From Ruminococcaceae bacterium AM07-15 (GTDB taxonomy: Bacteria; Bacillota; Clostridia; Oscillospirales; Butyricicoccaceae): a stretch of 64,000 bases of DNA. The stretch covers positions 172,501 to 236,500 of the forward strand of contig QUDE01000003.1 in the NCBI GenBank assembly GCA_003477405.1, written 5' to 3'. Made by a program: the position numbers and the translations under genes. Within the stretch, counting starts at the first letter, position 1. The number at the start of each line of letters is the position of its first letter. Shown in pieces: positions 1-9,017 of the stretch. The notes beneath the pieces were generated by a model. The model did not search any database. It was not told the origin of the DNA and worked only from the letters and a program-made list of their open reading frames with translations.

Positions 1-467
1 CAGATGGCGCAGAGGATATACCGGTACACATCGGTGGAGCTGTCCTCCATCTCTTCTCCATCCTTGCCGTGACCGGGCACATCGTAGGTGTCATAGGCCA
101 GCAGGATCAGGTAGTTCTCCTCCAGTGTCACGCCTTCGATCACCTTCTGGAAAAACCGCTCCGCCACATTTTCATCCCGCAGCTGGCTTTCCCGCAGCTC
201 CATCAGCAGTTTGTGCTCTTCTCCTTCCATCACCTGCTCATTGGAAAAGGCCACATCCAGAAGGTTCTTCCCCAGCGAGCCGGACAAGGCCCCCTTGAGA
301 AGAGCCAGCATTTTTTCCTCTTCTTCCTGGCCCAGAGTGGACAGGGGCTGATCGAACTGGGTGAGAATCTCCCCCCGGTCGTTGACATAGCAGCCTCTGA
401 TATGGGTGATGCTGTTTTTATCCTGGCGAAACCGGCGGCGCAGCTCCGCCACTTCCTTTTCTGTCAT
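1..467 (-). CDS. DUF4317 family protein (partial, C-terminus off window)
   Basis: The minus-strand frame opens with ATG at 467, preceded by AAGGAG seven bases upstream, and runs off the left edge after about 155 codons. The product begins MTEKEVAELRRRF and contains RGCYVNDRGEI and LILLAYDTYDVP, which match the conserved N-terminal half of the DUF4317 family of Clostridia as I remember it. The function of that family is unknown. The protein is acidic and soluble, with no signal peptide or membrane segment in the visible part. It lies downstream of ftsK on the same strand, with 77 bases between them. Confidence 0.8.
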   Translation of the reverse strand, partial: MTEKEVAELRRRFRQDKNSITHIRGCYVNDRGEILTQFDQPLSTLGQEEEEKMLALLKGALSGSLGKNLLDVAFSNEQVMEGEEHKLLMELRESQLRDENVAERFFQKVIEGVTLEENYLILLAYDTYDVPGHGKDGEEMEDSSTDVYRYILCAI

Positions 468-544
468 AGCTTCTCCTTCTTGGGGCACAATATGTAAGAA
501 CCCATCCTGGTTCTTCCTATGGTATCACATGATTTACGGGAAAA

Positions 545-3475
545 TCAGTCGCTTTGCCGCAGCACCATTTCCCGCCATTCGTCCCGGGTGATCAGCACCT
601 GCCGGGGCTTGGAGCCTTCAAAGGGCCCTACGATGCCCCGCTCTTCCATCTGATCCACCAGCCGGGCCGCCCGGGAATAGCCCAGCTTCAGCCGGCGCTG
701 GAGCATGGACACCGAAGCCTGTCCGGTCTCCACCACCACCTCGATAGCCTTGGGGAGCATTTCGTCCTCTTCTTCCTCCCCACCTCCTCCAGCGGCCGCA
801 CTGCCGTTGTCGGCCCCTTCGGCCTGGCGCTCGATGTGATCCATGACCTCCTGGGAATAATCCGGCGTGCCGGTCTTTTTCACAAACTCCACCACCGCTT
901 CGATCTCACCGGTGGTGATAAAGCAGCCCTGCACACGCAAAGGCTTGGGCGCACCCAGGGGATTGTAGAGCATATCGCCCCGCCCCAGCAGTTTTTCTGC
1001 GCCGGTGGTATCCAGAATGATCCGGGATTCGATCTGGGACGCCACGGCAAAGCTGATACGGGAGGGGATGTTGGCTTTCATGATGCCGGTGATCACATCG
1101 GCCGAGGGGCGCTGGGTGGCGATGACCAGATGCATTCCGGCGGCCCGGGCCATCTGGGCAATACGGACGATGGCATTTTCCACTTCGCTGGCCGCCACAA
1201 ACATCAGGTCGGCCAGCTCGTCAATCACAATGACGATCTGGGGCAGCTTTTCCCCATCTTTTTCCTGGACTGCCTCGTTGTAGGCCTCCAGGTCCCGCAC
1301 ATTGTATTCGGAAAACAGCTTATAGCGGCGCATCATCTCGGAAACCGCCCAGTTGAGGGCTCCCGCCGCCTTCCGGGGATCGGTGACCACCGGAATGAGC
1401 AGATGGGGAATACCGTTATAAACCCCCAATTCGATCATTTTGGGGTCCACCATAATCAGGCGCACTTCCTGGGGGGTGGCCTTGTAGATCAGACTGATGA
1501 GCATGGAATTGATGCACACCGATTTACCGGAACCGGTGGTACCGGCGATGAGCATATGGGGCATCTTCTTGATATCGCCCACCACATTGTGGCCGGTGAT
1601 ATCCTTGCCCACCGAAAAGCTGATTTTGGATTTGCTGCCGGTAAACTCCGGGGAATCGATGATATCCCGGATGGGCACCAGCTCCACATTTTTGTTGGGC
1701 ACCTCAATGCCCACCGCCAATTTGTCGGGAATCATGGCAATACGCACGCTGGCCGCCCCCAAAGACAGGGCGATATCGTCCGACAGATTGGTCACACGGG
1801 AGAATTTGGTCCCTCGTTTCAGCTGAAGCTCGTAACGGGTGACAGTAGGGCCTCGGGTAATATCCACCAGGGTGGCCTCCACGCCGAAGCTCTTGAGGGT
1901 ATCCACCAGCCGGGCGGAGTTTTCCGCCAGCTCCTGGGTGTGATCCATCTCCACGGTGCTGCCTTTGTTGAGCAGGCTCACAGGGGGATAGAGATAGATA
2001 TCCTTGGGGGTGTATTCTTCCAGGGCCTCTTCCAGCACCTGCTGGCGCTTGCCGGCCTGTTCCGGGTCTTTTTCATCCCATTCCGGGCCTTCCCGGCCCA
2101 AGGATTCCCGGGGCGATTGGGTAGCCGCCATGGCCGCAGCGGCCGCCAGAGTCTCATCCCCGCCAAAAGAGGGCTGAGGCGCTTGTTCTGTATCTGAGGA
2201 AAAAGACTCTTCCGGCATTTGGGGGCTTTCCACTTCCGGCTCGTGAGGAACCGGAGCGGCAGGAACCTCGCAGGACTGCTCTTCTGCCTTGCCCACAGAC
2301 TCTGCCGGTTCCTCTTCTTCCCAGGGCAGGCTCGCTGCCTGTTCCGCCTGAGGCGCCGGGGGAAATGGGATGGGGTCCTGGGCCTGGGCCACTTCCTGCT
2401 TCCGCTCTTCTTCCTGGGCTGCGGCCTTGTACATCTGAGCCGCCTTTTTGGCCGCAAACTCCCGGGCCCTCTGGATGGCCGGGGGCACCACCGGTTCGCC
2501 CTGAGGCATCTCCGGGATCACCGGAGAGGGCACTTCTCCGCTTTTCACCGGCTGGGCCACAGTGGCCTCCGGCCGGTGCTTGGGCTGAGCGGCTCCGATC
2601 ACCTGATCCGGTGTCTGCACATTGGGCGGGGAGATGGAAATGGGCTCCCCTTTGGGATAATCCGGCTCCTGGGGTTTGCCCACCGGAATGTCGATGTTCT
2701 TCCGCTTTCCGCCGAACAACCCTCCCAGCACCGAAGAACGGGCCGGAGCGGCCTGCTGCTGGGGCATGGGAGCCGGGGCGGGCGGAGGCGCCGCCTGTAC
2801 CTTTTTCCGGCTGCGGGGCCGTTCTTCCTCTTCGTCCTCTTCTTCCGGGGGCAGATCCCGCACCCGCTCAAAGAGCATGGAAAGGCTGGTGTTGGTGGAT
2901 ACCAACAGACAGACCACCCCTGCCAGGAAGATCACCACAATAGCTCCTGCATCGGAGAGGGCCGCCGACAAAAACATGGCCAACCCACCGGATAAAAGGC
3001 CCCCAGAGGTGCGGGAAGCACCGGTGAGGCACAAATCGATGAGCCCGTCCATGGTCAGGGGAAATTCCCTGGCACAGAGGAAAATATGGGCGGCGCTGCC
3101 CCACAACACCGGAAGCAGCAGAGCGCAGAACACCCGCAAACGCACCTTTCCCCGGCGCTTGACGATAAAGAGCCCTGCGGCAAAGAGCAGACAGAAGGGC
3201 AGAAGCACAAAACCGGTACCGATCAGCCCGCCGATGCCCTTTTCCAGCCACAAAAGCAAAAAGCCGGTGACCCGCAGCAGGCTGAGAAAACAGAGCACCG
3301 CCACAGCGGCGCAAACGCCGGCATAGATCTCCCGCCGGGCCGCCACTTGTTGCCGGGTGGGCTTTTTCTTTTTGCTTCTGCTTCCGCTTCGATTGGAGGA
3401 AGAGGAAGAAGTACTCCGCTTTTTCCCTCCGCTGGAGGAGGATGATGAAGTTTTTCGATTCTGGGTATTGGCCAA
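545..3475 (-). CDS. ftsK: DNA translocase FtsK/SpoIIIE
   Basis: Septum-located ATP-driven DNA pump that clears chromosome from the closing division or sporulation septum. The 976-residue product has a Ser/Lys-rich N-terminus, about four membrane segments (residues about 50-200), a long Pro/Ala/Glu-rich linker (about 215-480), and a RecA-like motor with Walker A TTGSGKS near residue 645 and Walker B VIVIDELADLM near 748. A winged-helix gamma domain (about 900-955, SVSMLQRRLKLGYSRAARL) would read KOPS/SRS polarity sequences. The start is TTG with AGGTGA six bases upstream; no ATG is available nearby. It is transcribed alone, but its position beside tepA and ylzJ is the same as spoIIIE in Bacillus. 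Whether it serves division, sporulation or both cannot be told. Confidence 0.95.
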   Translation of the reverse strand: MANTQNRKTSSSSSSGGKKRSTSSSSSNRSGSRSKKKKPTRQQVAARREIYAGVCAAVAVLCFLSLLRVTGFLLLWLEKGIGGLIGTGFVLLPFCLLFAAGLFIVKRRGKVRLRVFCALLLPVLWGSAAHIFLCAREFPLTMDGLIDLCLTGASRTSGGLLSGGLAMFLSAALSDAGAIVVIFLAGVVCLLVSTNTSLSMLFERVRDLPPEEEDEEEERPRSRKKVQAAPPPAPAPMPQQQAAPARSSVLGGLFGGKRKNIDIPVGKPQEPDYPKGEPISISPPNVQTPDQVIGAAQPKHRPEATVAQPVKSGEVPSPVIPEMPQGEPVVPPAIQRAREFAAKKAAQMYKAAAQEEERKQEVAQAQDPIPFPPAPQAEQAASLPWEEEEPAESVGKAEEQSCEVPAAPVPHEPEVESPQMPEESFSSDTEQAPQPSFGGDETLAAAAAMAATQSPRESLGREGPEWDEKDPEQAGKRQQVLEEALEEYTPKDIYLYPPVSLLNKGSTVEMDHTQELAENSARLVDTLKSFGVEATLVDITRGPTVTRYELQLKRGTKFSRVTNLSDDIALSLGAASVRIAMIPDKLAVGIEVPNKNVELVPIRDIIDSPEFTGSKSKISFSVGKDITGHNVVGDIKKMPHMLIAGTTGSGKSVCINSMLISLIYKATPQEVRLIMVDPKMIELGVYNGIPHLLIPVVTDPRKAAGALNWAVSEMMRRYKLFSEYNVRDLEAYNEAVQEKDGEKLPQIVIVIDELADLMFVAASEVENAIVRIAQMARAAGMHLVIATQRPSADVITGIMKANIPSRISFAVASQIESRIILDTTGAEKLLGRGDMLYNPLGAPKPLRVQGCFITTGEIEAVVEFVKKTGTPDYSQEVMDHIERQAEGADNGSAAAGGGGEEEEDEMLPKAIEVVVETGQASVSMLQRRLKLGYSRAARLVDQMEERGIVGPFEGSKPRQVLITRDEWREMVLRQSD

Positions 3476-3521
3476 CTGTGATCACCTGTACTTTATTTTT
3501 GCGCATAACATTGCACGATAC

Positions 3522-3550
3522 AGTATAGCACATTTGTTTCAAAAAAGACA
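3522..3550 (-). promoter_or_regulatory. Predicted sigma-A promoter of ftsK
   Basis: On the minus strand a TATACT -10 box (3522-3527) with an extended TGC just upstream is 17 bases from a weak TGTCTT -35 (3545-3550). It sits about 47 bases before the TTG start of ftsK and downstream of the hairpin that ends the tepA-ylzJ unit. Confidence 0.5.
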
Positions 3551-3564
3551 GTCTGTCTTTGACG

Positions 3565-3602
3565 AAAAAGTCCCGCCTGGCTGAAGCCAGACGGGACTTT
3601 TT
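3565..3602. terminator. Bidirectional intrinsic terminator between ylzJ and ftsK
   Basis: A 17-base stem (3565-3581 with 3586-3602, one mismatch, TGAA loop) starts with a run of A and ends with a run of T, so it can stop transcription in both directions. On the minus strand it ends the tepA-ylzJ unit. Its edge overlaps the ylzJ stop codon. Confidence 0.9.
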
Positions 3603-3786
3603 ATTGAATTTCCAGTTGGGAAAGAGAAAGATAGGCATTGAGATCGGTGGTATAGAGTCTGCCCAGGCGGGGCCGGCCATACTGGTCCACATGGATCTCC
3701 GCCATGGCCCCTCCATACTGAGCCTGCTGAGGCGCCGTATACTCACTGGTGAAGATCTGATCCTCCGGAATGATGGTGTGCAGCAT
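3601..3786 (-). CDS. ylzJ: YlzJ-like small protein
   Basis: A 61-residue protein beginning MLHTIIPEDQIF and containing GRLYTTDLNAYL, consistent with the YlzJ-like family that sits between tepA and spoIIIE in Bacillus. Its function is unknown. The start is ATG 3786, because GGGAGG lies six bases upstream; the in-frame ATG at 3810 has no such site. The first 44 bases overlap the end of tepA, so the two are probably translationally coupled. No membrane segment or signal is visible. Confidence 0.8.
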   Translation of the reverse strand: MLHTIIPEDQIFTSEYTAPQQAQYGGAMAEIHVDQYGRPRLGRLYTTDLNAYLSLSQLEIQ

Positions 3787-4519
3787 CGGTTTCCCTCCCT
3801 TTTTCCTCATCGATCATGGCATGGAGACATTCCAATGCATCGCTGAGACTTCCCAGGCTGTCAATGAGACCGATATCCACCGCGTCTTTGCCATAGACCA
3901 CGCTGCCCACATCGGTGGTCAGCTCTCCGGTTTTCATCATCAGCTTGCGGAAATCCTCTGCGGACACATGGCTGTTTTCCACCACAAAATCCACGATCCG
4001 ATCCTGAATCTTTTCAAAATAGGTCATGGTCTGGGGCACACCGATCACCGTGCCGCTGAGCCGCACCGGATGCACCGTCATGGAAGCAGTGGGCGCGATA
4101 AAGCTCTTCTGAGCCGAAACAGCCAGAGGCACACCGATGGAGTGACCTCCTCCCAGCACCAGAGAAACGGTGGGCTTTTTCATTCCGGCGATGAGTTCGG
4201 CAATGGCCAGCCCGGCTTCCACATCCCCACCCACCGTGTTGAGCAGGATCAACAGCCCATCGATCTCATCGCTTTCTTCGATGGCCGCCAGCTGGGGCAT
4301 CACATGCTCATATTTGGTGGTCTTGTTCTGGGGCGGCAGGATCATATGCCCCTCCACCTGCCCTACAATGGTAAGACAGTGGATGGACGATTTCTTTTTG
4401 TCGCTTTCCAATGTGAGAGAGCCGATCTGACGGATGGCGTCCATCTGTTCTTCCGGCACCTTTCCCTCCTGCTCTTCCCCTTGCTGATGGTTTTTGATGG
4501 TATATTCTTTTTTGTTCAA
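3743..4519 (-). CDS. tepA: ClpP-like serine protease TepA
   Basis: ClpP-fold peptidase related to Bacillus TepA (YmfB), a cytosolic or membrane-peripheral protein linked to protein translocation. Key parts are IHCLTIVGQVEGHM, GLLILLNTVGGDVEAG (oxyanion loop), GGGHSIGVPLA with the nucleophile serine, and a histidine in TVHPVRL. The order and spacing follow the family. The start is uncertain. TTG at 4519 has AGGGG seven bases upstream and gives the usual 40-50 residue N-terminal extension; ATG 4444 (MDAIRQIG) is the alternative. In the TTG model the ribosome site lies in the 3' arm of the upstream terminator hairpin, which is unusual. Confidence 0.85.
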   Translation of the reverse strand: MNKKEYTIKNHQQGEEQEGKVPEEQMDAIRQIGSLTLESDKKKSSIHCLTIVGQVEGHMILPPQNKTTKYEHVMPQLAAIEESDEIDGLLILLNTVGGDVEAGLAIAELIAGMKKPTVSLVLGGGHSIGVPLAVSAQKSFIAPTASMTVHPVRLSGTVIGVPQTMTYFEKIQDRIVDFVVENSHVSAEDFRKLMMKTGELTTDVGSVVYGKDAVDIGLIDSLGSLSDALECLHAMIDEEKGRETDAAHHHSGGSDLHQ

Positions 4520-4551
4520 AAAAACACCCCTGGGCTCAGTGTGCCCAGGGG
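4518..4551 (-). terminator. Intrinsic terminator after tsaC-coaE
   Basis: On the minus strand a perfect 9-base-pair stem (GCCCAGGGG paired with CCCCTGGGC, 4527-4551) is followed by TGTTTTTTT. It ends the ECF/prfA/ppa/tsaC-coaE unit. It also overlaps the translation start region of tepA, so read-through could expose or hide that start. Confidence 0.85.
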
Positions 4552-4567
4552 CTGTCAAACTATACAC

Positions 4568-6208
4568 TTATTTTTTCTCGGCTTCTTCCATCTGGGGCAG
4601 ACTCTCCTTCAGATTCCGGCAAAGAGCCTCCTCATCCCCATCGTTTTCAATGAGGATATCGCACAGGGCCTCATAGAACTGCCGATCCGGCTGGGAGGCC
4701 AGACGGATGCGGGCCTGTTCGGGGCTGATGCCGTCCCGACGGACGATCCGCTCGGTGAGAGCCGGTTCAGGAGCCACCACACCAATGACAAAATCGCACA
4801 CATGGTCCAGGCCGCTTTCATACAACAGGGGCACATCCAGACCAATGCGGCGGCAGCCCTGACTGGTGAGCACCCGGATGCGGCGGCGGATCTCCCGCTT
4901 CACCGCCGGATGAGTGATGGCATTGAGCCGGCGCAGCTCCATCCGGTCTTCAAAGACAATATGGCTGAGGGCCTTCCGGTCCACTGTGCCGTCGGGGCCA
5001 GCCACAGCGGGGAACTGGTTGAGGACCGTGCGGGTCAGGTTCCGATCCAGCTTGAGCAGCTGATGATACACCTGGTCGGCGTCAATGATCTGCCAACCCA
5101 TCTGCTGGAGACAGGCGCCCACACTGCTCTTGCCGCTGCCCGAAGTGCCGGTGATGCCCACCACCTGAGCCTTGGCCGGGCGTACTACCTGAAAACCTGC
5201 CGCTTTGTGGATGCGGTTGCTCACCGCCAGCCCTTCCCCAAAGGGACGGGGAGCCTGAGCCAGAATCCGCTGGCAGGAAGTGGCATCCAGATCCCGCAGG
5301 GCGGCAAAAAGCTGCTGACCCTGGGCTTGTTTGTCGCAGGAAGGACCATAAGTGCGCACAGGGCCCTTTTCATCGTCATAGAAGTCATGGTATTCATCAA
5401 AGCACAGCACCGCGTCATGAGGCTGCATCTCCTGCTCGATGGCCCGGGCGGTCACATCGGGCGCACCCACAAAGAGCAGCACTGGCGCCTTGGGGGCGTA
5501 ATGACGGTATTTCATCCCAGGGGAGCGCACCGGCTGGCCGGGGGCCACCTCGTGGAACACCGCTTCATCGATCTCCACATTCTTCCCCAACACCCGCTTC
5601 AGTTGTTTCTGGGTAATGGCGCCAGGGCGGAGAATCCGGGGCACATCCCCGGTCATATCCACCACAGTGGACTCCACGCCCACCGAGCACTCGCCTCCAT
5701 CCAGCACCGCTTCGATCCGGCCTTTCATGTCTTCCATCACATGGGCAGCCGTAGTGGGGCTGGGTTTTCCCGAGCGGTTGGCCGAAGGAGCTGCCAGAGG
5801 CACGCCTGCAGCACGAATCACATCCCGGGCCGCCGGATGCTGAGGCATCCGGATAGCAACCGTCTCCAGTCCGGCGGTGATCTCCTGAGGCACCCGGGGG
5901 CTTTTGCGAAACACCATGGTCAAAGGGCCGGGCCAGAAGGACTGGGCCAGCTTTTCTGCCATGGGAGGCACCTGCTCCACCAGAGGCGGCAGATCCTCCA
6001 AAGAGGCGATATGCACAATGAGAGGATTGTCCTGGGGCCGGCCTTTGGCTTCAAAGATTTTGCTCACTGCCTGCCCGCTGGTAGCGTCGGCGGCCAGGCC
6101 ATAAACTGTTTCGGTGGGGATGGCCACAATGCCTCCCCGACGGAGGATCTCCCCCGCCCGCTGCACATCTTCCTGTTCATTTGCCTTCAAAAGCAGTGTT
6201 TCCATCAT
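4568..6208 (-). CDS. TsaC/Sua5 threonylcarbamoyl-AMP synthase fused to dephospho-CoA kinase
   Basis: Two complete enzymes in one 546-residue chain. Residues about 1-320 are a Sua5-type protein: GGIVAIPTETVYGLAADA, SFWPGPLTMV, AAPSANRSGKPSPT and STVVDMTG in the YrdC domain, then the Sua5 C-terminal domain with SPGMKYRHYAPK. It makes threonylcarbamoyl-AMP for tRNA t6A. Residues about 345-546 are CoaE: P-loop GITGTSGSGKSSVG, IIDADQVYH, LDVPLLYESG; it phosphorylates dephospho-CoA in the last CoA step. The start is ATG 6208 with AAGGAG six bases upstream; a second ATG follows directly. The two are normally separate genes. Neighbouring prfA is the usual partner of sua5. Confidence 0.93.
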   Translation of the reverse strand: MMETLLLKANEQEDVQRAGEILRRGGIVAIPTETVYGLAADATSGQAVSKIFEAKGRPQDNPLIVHIASLEDLPPLVEQVPPMAEKLAQSFWPGPLTMVFRKSPRVPQEITAGLETVAIRMPQHPAARDVIRAAGVPLAAPSANRSGKPSPTTAAHVMEDMKGRIEAVLDGGECSVGVESTVVDMTGDVPRILRPGAITQKQLKRVLGKNVEIDEAVFHEVAPGQPVRSPGMKYRHYAPKAPVLLFVGAPDVTARAIEQEMQPHDAVLCFDEYHDFYDDEKGPVRTYGPSCDKQAQGQQLFAALRDLDATSCQRILAQAPRPFGEGLAVSNRIHKAAGFQVVRPAKAQVVGITGTSGSGKSSVGACLQQMGWQIIDADQVYHQLLKLDRNLTRTVLNQFPAVAGPDGTVDRKALSHIVFEDRMELRRLNAITHPAVKREIRRRIRVLTSQGCRRIGLDVPLLYESGLDHVCDFVIGVVAPEPALTERIVRRDGISPEQARIRLASQPDRQFYEALCDILIENDGDEEALCRNLKESLPQMEEAEKK

Positions 6209-6243
6209 GTTTTGACTCCTTCCGCTGGCCCCGGTGGTGGATT

Positions 6244-6783
6244 TTATTCCATTCTTCCGCAAAAATGACACTCGTAGGTATACAAAGTCTCCCGAATGAT
6301 CTGCAAAGCCGCTTCCCGGCCCAGAGTGTTGCTCAAAGTGGTGTTTTTATGTTCCAGGCTCTTATACACCTCAAAGAAATTGGCGATCTCATTGAGGATA
6401 TGGGGAGGAAGCTGGTTCACATCCTGATAGTAATTCCAGGTGGGGTCCTCCAGGGGGATGGCGATGATCTTGTCGTCATACTCTTCCCCGTCCACCATGC
6501 GCACCACCCCGATGGGGTAGCACTCTACTTCCACCAGCGGGTCCAATGTCTCACTGCACAGCACCAGCACATCCAACGGGTCGCCATCATCGGCATAGGT
6601 GCGGGGGATAAAGCCGTAGTTGGCCGGGTAGTGGGTGGAGGTATAAAGGATCCGATCCAGACGCAGCAGGCCGGTGCGCTTATCCAGCTCGTACTTTTTC
6701 TTGCTGCCTGCCGGGATCTCGATCACTGCCATGAACTTTTCGGGTTTGATGCTGCTGGGGTCGATGTCATGCCAAATATTCAT
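6244..6783 (-). CDS. ppa: Inorganic pyrophosphatase, family I
   Basis: Soluble Mg-dependent enzyme that splits pyrophosphate to drive biosynthetic reactions. The 179-residue length and the signature DDGDPLDVLV (Asp 65, 66, 68 and 71) place it in family I. NYGFIPRT, VVRMVDGEEYDDKIIAIP and FFEVYKSLE are also family-typical. ATG 6783 is chosen because AGGAAG lies eight bases upstream; the in-frame GTG at 6792 overlaps that site. The C-terminus ends CHFCGRME, a short Cys pair not typical of the family. Confidence 0.95.
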   Translation of the reverse strand: MNIWHDIDPSSIKPEKFMAVIEIPAGSKKKYELDKRTGLLRLDRILYTSTHYPANYGFIPRTYADDGDPLDVLVLCSETLDPLVEVECYPIGVVRMVDGEEYDDKIIAIPLEDPTWNYYQDVNQLPPHILNEIANFFEVYKSLEHKNTTLSNTLGREAALQIIRETLYTYECHFCGRME

Positions 6784-6836
6784 TTGATACACTTCCTTTA
6801 TTCTATGCCGGCTCTGTCTCTTTCATCACCGGTTCT

Positions 6837-7907
6837 TTATTCTTCTGTCCCCGCCCGCAGCTTTTCCGCCTGATCGGCGGCGATGAGAGCGTCGATGATC
6901 TCGTCCAGATCCCCGTCCAGCACGGCGTCCAGCCGGTGGAGGGTCAGGCCGATGCGGTGATCGGTGACCCGGCCCTGGGGATAGTTGTATGTGCGCACCC
7001 GCTCGCTCCGGTCACCGGAACCAACCTGGCTGCGCCGCTCGCTGGCCCGCTCCTTGTCCAGAGCCTGCTGCTGCATTTCATACAGCTTGGTGCGCAGGAT
7101 CTTCATGGCTCTGTCCCGGTTTTTGTGCTGGCTGCGCTCGTCCTGGCATTCCACCACCAGCCCGGTGGGGATGTGAGTGATGCGGATGGCCGACTCGGTC
7201 TTGTTCACATGCTGGCCGCCGGCACCGCCGGAACGGTAGGTATCGATCTGCAGATCACCGGGATCGATCTCCACTTCCACCTCTTCGGCTTCGGGCAGAA
7301 CGGCCACGGTGGCCGCCGAGGTATGGATGCGCCCGGAGGACTCGGTCTCCGGCACCCGCTGCACCCGATGGGTGCCGCTTTCAAACTTGAAGCGGGAAAA
7401 GGCGCCTGCGCCCCGCACCTCAAAGCTGATTTCCTTGATGCCCCCCAGCTCGGTCTCATTGCTGCTGAGCACTTCCACTGTATAACGCTTCCGCTCGGCG
7501 TACATGGAGTACATCCGGAAGAGGGAATGGGCAAACAGCGCCGCTTCCTCTCCGCCCACGCCGCCGCGGATCTCCACAATGACATTCTTATCGTCGTTTT
7601 CATCTTTGGGCAAAAGGAGCAGGCGGATCTGCTGTTCCAGCTCTTCCAGACGGTCTTTGCTCTCTTCAAACTCCGCCTGGGCCAGCTCCCGCATTTCTCC
7701 CTCTTCGCTGTGCATCAGCTCCTGGGCATCCTCCATATCCTTCTGGGTGCGGCGGTAGGCCCGATAGGCCTCCACCACCGGGGTCAGCTCCTTCTGCTCT
7801 TTCAGCAGACGGGCCGCCTTTTCCGGATCGGCATACAAATCTCCCTGGGCCAGCGCTTCTTCCAGCTCGCCAAATCGTTTTTCCACAAGTTCCAGCTTTT
7901 CAAGCAT
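6837..7907 (-). CDS. prfA: Peptide chain release factor 1
   Basis: Class I release factor for UAA and UAG codons. The 356-residue chain has the RF1 arrangement: coiled N-terminal domain, codon-recognition region with PET (residues 186-188, the PxT tripeptide that marks RF1 rather than RF2), and [12 protein letters not shown] with the catalytic GGQ at 230-232. The start ATG 7907 has AAAGGA about ten bases upstream. It lies between the ECF S component and ppa on the same strand with short gaps, which suggests co-transcription. A prmC methylase gene, a common neighbour, is absent here. Confidence 0.96.
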   Translation of the reverse strand: MLEKLELVEKRFGELEEALAQGDLYADPEKAARLLKEQKELTPVVEAYRAYRRTQKDMEDAQELMHSEEGEMRELAQAEFEESKDRLEELEQQIRLLLLPKDENDDKNVIVEIRGGVGGEEAALFAHSLFRMYSMYAERKRYTVEVLSSNETELGGIKEISFEVRGAGAFSRFKFESGTHRVQRVPETESSGRIHTSAATVAVLPEAEEVEVEIDPGDLQIDTYRSGGAGGQHVNKTESAIRITHIPTGLVVECQDERSQHKNRDRAMKILRTKLYEMQQQALDKERASERRSQVGSGDRSERVRTYNYPQGRVTDHRIGLTLHRLDAVLDGDLDEIIDALIAADQAEKLRAGTEE

Positions 7908-7934
7908 ACTTTTCTTTTTCCTTTATCTCTATGA

Positions 7935-8435
7935 TTATTTCACATATTTTCCGGCTGTGCGGCGCACCAGCTTCTGCAAGGCCAGGTAAAGGGCGGCCGC
8001 CACGGCGGATTGGATCAGATTGAGAGGAATACCCGCTACTGCAGCCCCCAGGCCGTACACCAGCCAGCTTCCCAGAAAATACCCGGCCACATTGATGAAC
8101 GAGGCCAGCAGCAGTCCCAGTACGATCCGCCAGGGGCTGGCTTCTTTTCCTCCGGCCAGGCGGCACATCACATAGGCCATCAGCCCTTTGATCACAAGGG
8201 ACATGGGGGACCAGGGCAGCATGGCGCCCAGGAAAATATCGGCCAGCGCAGCCCCGGCAGAAGCCGCCAGGATGGCATAGGGCGTGGGGAGGATGACGCA
8301 GGCCAGGTAAATCACCCCATCGCCGATATGGGCATACTCATTGAGGATGCGCAGGAAGGGGAACATCACCGTGAGCAATATCATAGCGGTAAACACCGAA
8401 GCGATGACCAGCATACGCACATTGGTTTTTCCCAT
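7935..8435 (-). CDS. ECF transporter S component (vitamin-type, substrate unknown)
   Basis: A 166-residue hydrophobic protein with about five or six membrane segments and the small-residue-rich pattern of ECF S components (ILAASAGAALADIFLGAM, LVIKGLMAYVMCRLAGG). Such proteins bind one vitamin or cofactor and share an EcfAAT module encoded elsewhere. No EcfA or EcfT is adjacent, so this is a solitary group II type S component. ATG 8435 is chosen because AAGGAG lies nine bases upstream; a longer frame to 8471 lacks a ribosome site. No riboswitch was recognised in its short leader, so the substrate stays open. Confidence 0.8.
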   Translation of the reverse strand: MGKTNVRMLVIASVFTAMILLTVMFPFLRILNEYAHIGDGVIYLACVILPTPYAILAASAGAALADIFLGAMLPWSPMSLVIKGLMAYVMCRLAGGKEASPWRIVLGLLLASFINVAGYFLGSWLVYGLGAAVAGIPLNLIQSAVAAALYLALQKLVRRTAGKYVK

Positions 8436-8489
8436 TTTCCCTGTCTCCTTCCAGGCTCCGGCTTTCTTCATGGCCGGAAGCTACCTTAA

Positions 8490-8518
8490 ATTATAGACGA
8501 AAGCCCGCCTGCTTGCAA
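8490..8518 (-). promoter_or_regulatory. Predicted promoter of the ECF-prfA-ppa-tsaC/coaE unit
   Basis: TTGCAA (8513-8518), a 17-base spacer and TATAAT (8490-8495) on the minus strand. Start of transcription would be near 8483, giving a leader of about 45 bases with a small CCGGC-based hairpin. Confidence 0.65.
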
Positions 8519-8622
8519 GGGGGAGCCTCCCCCTCTCTGCCCTGCTTTTCCAAAGATTTTACCCTTTTTCTCCCTGCTTTCGCCGCCGGAGATCTCTCCC
8601 CTTGTCTTTTGAGGGATATGAC

Positions 8623-8662
8623 AAAAAGGCCGCCGCAGAATTTCTTCCGCAACGGCCCTTTT
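8623..8662 (-). terminator. Terminator of the cold-shock gene
   Basis: On the minus strand GGCCGTTGC pairs with GCGGCGGCC (two G-T pairs), followed by TTTTT. It lies directly after the stop codon of the cold-shock gene. Confidence 0.75.
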
Positions 8663-8671
8663 TTATGGCTC

Positions 8672-8881
8672 TTAGAGCACTACCACATTGGCAGCCCGCA
8701 GCTTCTCGCTGTTCTTGGGATCGGGCTCCACATCAAAGCTCACCTGCTGGCCTTCCTTCAGAGTGCGGAAGCCTTCGGCCTGGATAGCGGAGAAATGCAC
8801 AAACACATCCTCGCCGCCCTCGTCGCAGGACAGGAAGCCGTAGCCCTTTTCGTCGTTGAACCATTTTACTGTACCGGTCAT
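8672..8881 (-). CDS. csp: Cold-shock domain protein
   Basis: A 69-residue single OB-fold RNA chaperone. It has [17 protein letters not shown] (RNP1 KGYGFL) and DVFVHFSAI (RNP2), then the usual [15 protein letters not shown] segment. A cysteine follows RNP1, which is uncommon in the family. ATG 8881 has GGGAGG eight bases upstream. The leader of about 130 bases before it is long, as in cold-induced csp mRNAs. Confidence 0.95.
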   Translation of the reverse strand: MTGTVKWFNDEKGYGFLSCDEGGEDVFVHFSAIQAEGFRTLKEGQQVSFDVEPDPKNSEKLRAANVVVL

Positions 8882-9017
8882 GATAGGTACCTCCCATTTC
8901 TGTTTGAATAATTCCGGTGTAAAAAAAATCTCACACCCTTTTGCAAATCATCAGGAGCAGGACAATGACTTACAAAAAAATGTGAGACGATCGTTCATTC
9001 CAGAATATTACGAGATG

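Noticed and set aside
554..2197. 547-codon plus-strand open frame opposite ftsK
   Set aside because: Lies wholly antisense to a clear ftsK gene; composition is that of a reverse reading (His, Gly and Gln rich) with no recognisable domain. GC-rich third positions create such frames.
3770..6268. 832-codon plus-strand open frame
   Set aside because: Antisense to tepA and tsaC-coaE. No family resemblance and no ribosome site.
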